A stretch of 48,729 nt of DNA from a virus. The stretch is from the IMG/VR virus record IMGVR_UViG_3300037247_000638, positions 1 to 48,729 of that record; one strand, given 5' to 3'. The notes under the pieces are model-generated. The model worked only from the letters and a program-made list of their open reading frames with translations, made no database searches and had not been told where the DNA came from. Both the position numbers and the translations under genes were made by a program. Positions 45,598 through 48,729 of this stretch are shown piece after piece (the first letter of the stretch is position 1; every line of letters begins with the position of its first letter).

Positions 45598-46214
45598 CTC
45601 ACCACCACCATGTTTCTGCTTGGTCTGCCCGGACTGGGCAATATGTGAATATCGCTATGCTCAGGACGATACTCCTCTATGAGTTCCAAATCATCGTGAG
45701 TACATTCAAATATTACGGTCCCTACGGGGAGTTTGAATAGCTTGTCGAGTGCCTTTATTCTGTAATCCTTGCCTGGAATCTTGTTTCTCAGGTCAGGCCA
45801 TTTTTCCCTGAAATGGTGCATCACATTGAACATCGTTACTGTCCATTTTTCTGTTTTAGGTCCTTGGGGAATATCGGCATCAAGCCAACTAGCATTAAGG
45901 ATGGAATATCCATGTGCTTCGTTAAAGTCTAGGACTAAGCGAATCGCTTCTGCCTTGTGTGGAGAAATTTCAATAGCAACTACCCAATCTGCTTTTCCTT
46001 CTCTCAATAACTTATCTGCCATGAAACCACAACAGGCCCCCACATTGAGTACCCACTTATTCTTGAAATCCACAAGGCGTTTAGCTGCTTCCCATGTTTG
46101 CCTAGTAGGTGCCTCGCCTTCCTTGTGGAAGTCTCCGAGGTCTAAGGGAGTATAGTCCAACTCTATCAGCCCGGCAACCTTCTGCAACTCTGCCATTATC
46201 TCTTTTACGTTCAT
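45591..46214 (-). CDS. Class I SAM-dependent methyltransferase
   Basis: 207 residues from ATG 46214, with AAGGTGAAATA upstream. Motif I is VLNVGACCGFMAD (55-67), then VVAIEISPHKAEAI, LDADIPQ and TVTMFNVMHHFREKW. It resembles methyltransferases acting on glycans or small molecules. Coupled to the kinase-like gene. Confidence 0.85.
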   Translation of the reverse strand: MNVKEIMAELQKVAGLIELDYTPLDLGDFHKEGEAPTRQTWEAAKRLVDFKNKWVLNVGACCGFMADKLLREGKADWVVAIEISPHKAEAIRLVLDFNEAHGYSILNASWLDADIPQGPKTEKWTVTMFNVMHHFREKWPDLRNKIPGKDYRIKALDKLFKLPVGTVIFECTHDDLELIEEYRPEHSDIHILPSPGRPSRNMVVVRC

Positions 46215-46227
46215 TATTTCACCTTGT

Positions 46228-47268
46228 TCATAAAAAATGTACATGAGCTGGGGTTTCTTTGAGCTTTTCCAGCATTTCGTTGATGCCGTCGCAGCGACAT
46301 AGTGGGGGGCAGTCTTCTGCCATATTGAGATTTTTCAATACCTCCTGTCTACGCTTCCCATTCCATATGTCATAGAATGCTTCTTTGTAGATGTTGCCCA
46401 GAACAGCACCCTTTACTCCGCGCATCAAACAACACAGAACCACATCTCCTGTTGCTGTGACTACGCCACAGAACTGCTGCCCGTGGCAGAAAGAGTATTT
46501 TCTATCGAGATCATGCCTTGCTAGTTTATCAAACTTGACCGCGCTCTGGGTAATGAGATACTTATTTGTCCCATGGTCTATGCGCCTCCGAAAGATTTTC
46601 CGGTATGCCTCAATGTCTATTCCATCAGGGCCATCAAACCAAGGAGCAAGGTAGACTGGTCTGAACTGGAGATAATCCACTCCAAGTACCCTACCACGAG
46701 CCATTACATCTTCCATCCCATTGATGGAGAAATTGTCTACAAGATACCCTATTCCAACAGTGCAAGATGATCCTGTGTCTTTCTTGGCGTCAACCAGTCG
46801 TGTGATAGTATCGCAAACTCTATTGAATTCTCCTTGCGTACCATTGTGTGTTATCTTATACATCTCGGGAGTTCCGGCATCAAGACTCACTCTCACCCAC
46901 TTGCAGCATTCTATCACGGTCTTAGCCAGAAGACAAGACATTTTTAATCCATTAGTAATGAGGGCAGTGTCATATCCAAGGGCGTCTGCCTCAGTTATCA
47001 TAACCCCTAAAGCCGGATTTAATGTAGGTTCCCCGCCACCAGTAAATATGATTGCCTCAGTCTCTTCAACGAGTTCATCCATCAGAGTCTCGAACATAGA
47101 GAGTTCGAGCATCCCCTTATGTTCTCCTCCTACGCATCTAGGGCAGGCACCATTACATGCCCCAGAAGGGTCTACTTCCATTACTATGGGATAAGGGTTG
47201 CCTCCACTCTGCCATTCCGCAATCTGGGCACCATGCCATAGTATCTTGTTCTCTGTAAATATCTTCAT
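46228..47268 (-). CDS. Radical SAM enzyme with SPASM-type C-terminal cluster
   Basis: 346 residues. CNGACPRC gives Cys38, Cys42 and Cys45 for the radical SAM [4Fe-4S]; FTGGGEPTLNP (75-85) contacts SAM. The C-terminal part has YSFCHGQQFCGVVTATGDVVLCCLMRG and EDCPPLCRCDGI, the Cys-rich SPASM/twitch region holding auxiliary Fe-S clusters. Such enzymes mature peptides (RiPPs), modify sulfatases or dehydrogenate alcohols. A Cys-rich 67-aa gene lies just upstream. Confidence 0.9.
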   Translation of the reverse strand: MKIFTENKILWHGAQIAEWQSGGNPYPIVMEVDPSGACNGACPRCVGGEHKGMLELSMFETLMDELVEETEAIIFTGGGEPTLNPALGVMITEADALGYDTALITNGLKMSCLLAKTVIECCKWVRVSLDAGTPEMYKITHNGTQGEFNRVCDTITRLVDAKKDTGSSCTVGIGYLVDNFSINGMEDVMARGRVLGVDYLQFRPVYLAPWFDGPDGIDIEAYRKIFRRRIDHGTNKYLITQSAVKFDKLARHDLDRKYSFCHGQQFCGVVTATGDVVLCCLMRGVKGAVLGNIYKEAFYDIWNGKRRQEVLKNLNMAEDCPPLCRCDGINEMLEKLKETPAHVHFL

Positions 47269-47278
47269 ACCTTTTCCT

Positions 47279-47482
47279 TTATCTTAACAATTCCCTGAAA
47301 AATTTTCTTATACATCCAACAGAAACAAAATCTGGACAATCAAAGTTTTTGTTTTTTTCTTCAGGATTGGCATAATGTCTCCACTCACCCCTGTAATCAG
47401 TCGTCACCTTATATTCAGCCCAACATGAACTGCCCCTATCCCAACCAGAATAATATTTGCAAAAAAAGCAACCAATTTTCAT
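47279..47482 (-). CDS. Cys-rich 67-aa protein next to SPASM radical SAM enzyme
   Basis: ATG 47482 follows AGGGGAGAAGAT. CFFCKYYSGWDRGSSCWAE at residues 5-23 and DCPDFVSVGCIRKFF near 49-63 give five Cys. This may be a small zinc protein of the C-x2-C...C...CPDF type. Given the neighbour, a peptide substrate (RiPP-like precursor) must be considered. Overlaps the methyltransferase upstream. Confidence 0.65.
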   Translation of the reverse strand: MKIGCFFCKYYSGWDRGSSCWAEYKVTTDYRGEWRHYANPEEKNKNFDCPDFVSVGCIRKFFRELLR

Positions 47483-48183
47483 ATCTTCTCCCCTATTACG
47501 ATGCACCATTCACTGTCTATATGATATTCAGAGAAGTCTATGCCGCCATAGACATTCTTTACGCGCAGACCAGCCTTTTTGAACATCCCAGTTATTTCTG
47601 CCAGTGTATAGAATCGAATGGATTGAGTTACCTTCTTGCCGCTAGGCCAGTAGACTATTTCTGTTTCCATGCGCGAGGTCAGAAGGTTGAAGTTGCGCTT
47701 GGTAAGTTCTGTATGGTCGGCGTAGGAATCCCATTGGTTCTCCACGAAGTTCCGCATCAGCCACTCTCTATTGCGGAGGTGGATGAGAAACTTACTTTTT
47801 ATCGCTGCTGCGGCATGATCTAATACTTTTTGATTATCCAGATCATTGAAGTATCCGAAGGATGTAAAAAAACAATAAGCATGGTCCATATTAAGAAGAT
47901 AAAAGGTCCTCATATCTTCAATATCAAAATGACCAGCTCCTTTCTTGGCTTCTTCTATATATAAAGGATTGTTGTCTATGCCATAAGCCGTGATGCCTCG
48001 TTTCCATAATTCATTCACATGCCTCCCATATCCACAGGCTATGTCCAGCACCTTATCTTCTATCTTAAGTCCCAATGCCTTTATCAGGAAGGTGACTTCA
48101 TCTCTGGTCTGTTTCCCCTCCTGTCTGGGGCGATACTTGAGCAGATATTCTTCCGTGAAGTAATCTCCAGTCCAGTCTTTCAT
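47479..48183 (-). CDS. Class I SAM-dependent methyltransferase
   Basis: 234 residues from ATG 48183, with GGGGATACC upstream; the long frame to 48294 is rejected. KVLDIACGYGRHVNELWKRG (44-63), YGIDNNPLYIEEAKK, and FTSFGYFNDLDNQKVLDHAA are typical of the FTSFGYF-type methyltransferases seen with nucleotide-sugar or small-molecule pathways. Third methyltransferase of the cluster. Confidence 0.88.
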   Translation of the reverse strand: MKDWTGDYFTEEYLLKYRPRQEGKQTRDEVTFLIKALGLKIEDKVLDIACGYGRHVNELWKRGITAYGIDNNPLYIEEAKKGAGHFDIEDMRTFYLLNMDHAYCFFTSFGYFNDLDNQKVLDHAAAAIKSKFLIHLRNREWLMRNFVENQWDSYADHTELTKRNFNLLTSRMETEIVYWPSGKKVTQSIRFYTLAEITGMFKKAGLRVKNVYGGIDFSEYHIDSEWCIVIGEKI

Positions 48184-48380
48184 GGTATCCCCAGTAGCCC
48201 TTTCGCTGTTTCCTTGTGTTTTTCCAATGCACCAACATATTCTTCGATCATATCCATCTTTTTCTCCATCCGATCCCGGAAATGCGGGCAGCAATCAGTG
48301 ATATATATATCATACGAGAATTGATCTACAATATCCTCTAATTCATGTTCCCACTCTCGTCTTTCTTCTTTTATAGTCAT
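48180..48380 (-). CDS. Hypothetical helical protein (66 aa)
   Basis: ATG 48380, preceded by GCGAGGCGAT, overlaps the SGNH hydrolase stop. TIKEERREWEHELEDIVDQF then DCCPHFRDRMEKKMDMIEEYVGALEKH, helical with a CCPH element. Frame extending to 48458 is rejected. Function unknown. Confidence 0.65.
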   Translation of the reverse strand: MTIKEERREWEHELEDIVDQFSYDIYITDCCPHFRDRMEKKMDMIEEYVGALEKHKETAKGLLGIP

Positions 48381-48729
48381 ATCGCCTCGCACCACCTTTC
48401 TGCCATCAATGCGTAACCGTCTGGGGTTAAATGCACCCCATCTACCAAGTACTCCCACATATCATCAAACTCTACTGTCTGAGTAGGCATCTCTCTGATA
48501 ATCTTATTTGCTGTTCTGATGCTGTCGATTACATCGACAGGAAAACAGGTCATCATGTGGGAATCTATCGGCGGCAGTGTCCCCATAATCACCCTCTTCC
48601 CTGTGACTTGGGCAGCCCACATGATATGCCGTATGTTCTCTTCAAATATCTTCCAACTGATATACTTGCTCTTCATGTCGTTGCTGCCTATGAGGAGTAA
48701 ACAGAGGTGCGACTCAGGATATGAACGGC
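48377..48729 (-). CDS. SGNH/GDSL-family hydrolase, C-terminal part (continues at 1-320)
   Basis: This is the remainder of the gene that crosses the join; only 48377-48602 is unique, and 48603-48729 repeats bases 1-127. It encodes the Asn-block end, a helical region, and VDGVHLTPDGYALMAERW carrying the catalytic Asp161 and His164 of the 181-residue protein. The stop overlaps the next gene's ATG. See the N-terminal entry for function. Confidence 0.9.
   Translation of the reverse strand, partial: RSYPESHLCLLLIGSNDMKSKYISWKIFEENIRHIMWAAQVTGKRVIMGTLPPIDSHMMTCFPVDVIDSIRTANKIIREMPTQTVEFDDMWEYLVDGVHLTPDGYALMAERWCEAI
48603..48729. repeat. Terminal overlap (circular-contig join), right copy
   Basis: Exact copy of bases 1-127. 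When merged, the SGNH hydrolase reading frame runs uninterrupted from 320 through 1/48602 to 48377, which validates the circle. Confidence 0.93.

Overview
The window is best read as the complete circular genome of an uncultured, probably short-tailed (podovirus-like) double-stranded DNA bacteriophage. Bases 1-127 recur exactly as 48603-48729, so the unique circle is 48,602 bp and the linear ends are an assembly cut through a gene. A single set of virion genes in canonical order (large terminase, portal, scaffold, DUF5309/SU10-type major capsid protein, head-tail adaptor, tail nozzle, tail fibre, internal virion proteins) identifies it as a phage. The absence of an obvious tape-measure, tube or sheath gene points to a short tail. 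Strong AGGAGG ribosome-binding sites and sigma70-like promoters suggest a bacterial host with conventional Shine-Dalgarno initiation; the host cannot be named from the sequence. No integrase, repressor, DNA polymerase, RNA polymerase or tRNA was recognised.

Layout. The circle has two opposed transcription units. A divergent control region lies at about 12.10-12.53 kb and a tail-to-tail convergence at 39.17-39.19 kb. The minus-strand unit runs from 12.1 kb down to 1, crosses the linearisation point, and continues from 48.6 down to 39.2 kb. Its first 12 kb carries tightly packed genes, mostly under 100 codons: many Cys-rich zinc-ribbon-like microproteins, several single-pass membrane peptides, a Rad52-like annealing protein with a Cas4-like nuclease, a DnaD-like replisome organiser and two HNH endonucleases. 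The remaining 10 kb is a dense modification cluster with glycosyltransferases (one a GT2-GT4 fusion), three SAM methyltransferases, a SPASM-type and a B12-domain-type radical SAM enzyme, a PI3/PI4-kinase-like protein and an SGNH hydrolase. The plus-strand unit (12.5-39.2 kb) begins with small genes, including three DnaJ-type CxxCxGxG zinc proteins and a GNAT. It then carries the virion module, interrupted by two more glycosyltransferases (just before the terminase and just after the capsid gene), a small membrane/lipoprotein cassette, and a metallophosphoesterase behind a perfect-consensus sigma70 promoter.

How it may work together. Replication appears to rely on the host replisome, helped by a DnaD-like loader and a Rad52/exonuclease-like recombination pair. 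The most unusual investment is about a quarter of the genome in glycan or small-molecule modification. Six glycosyltransferase genes plus methyltransferases, radical SAM enzymes, kinase and esterase could build or remodel a virion or host-surface glycan; this is the best candidate for an undescribed system. The early arm also carries repeated RNA-level elements: covarying hairpins just upstream of Shine-Dalgarno sites, and a family of gene-boundary repeats.
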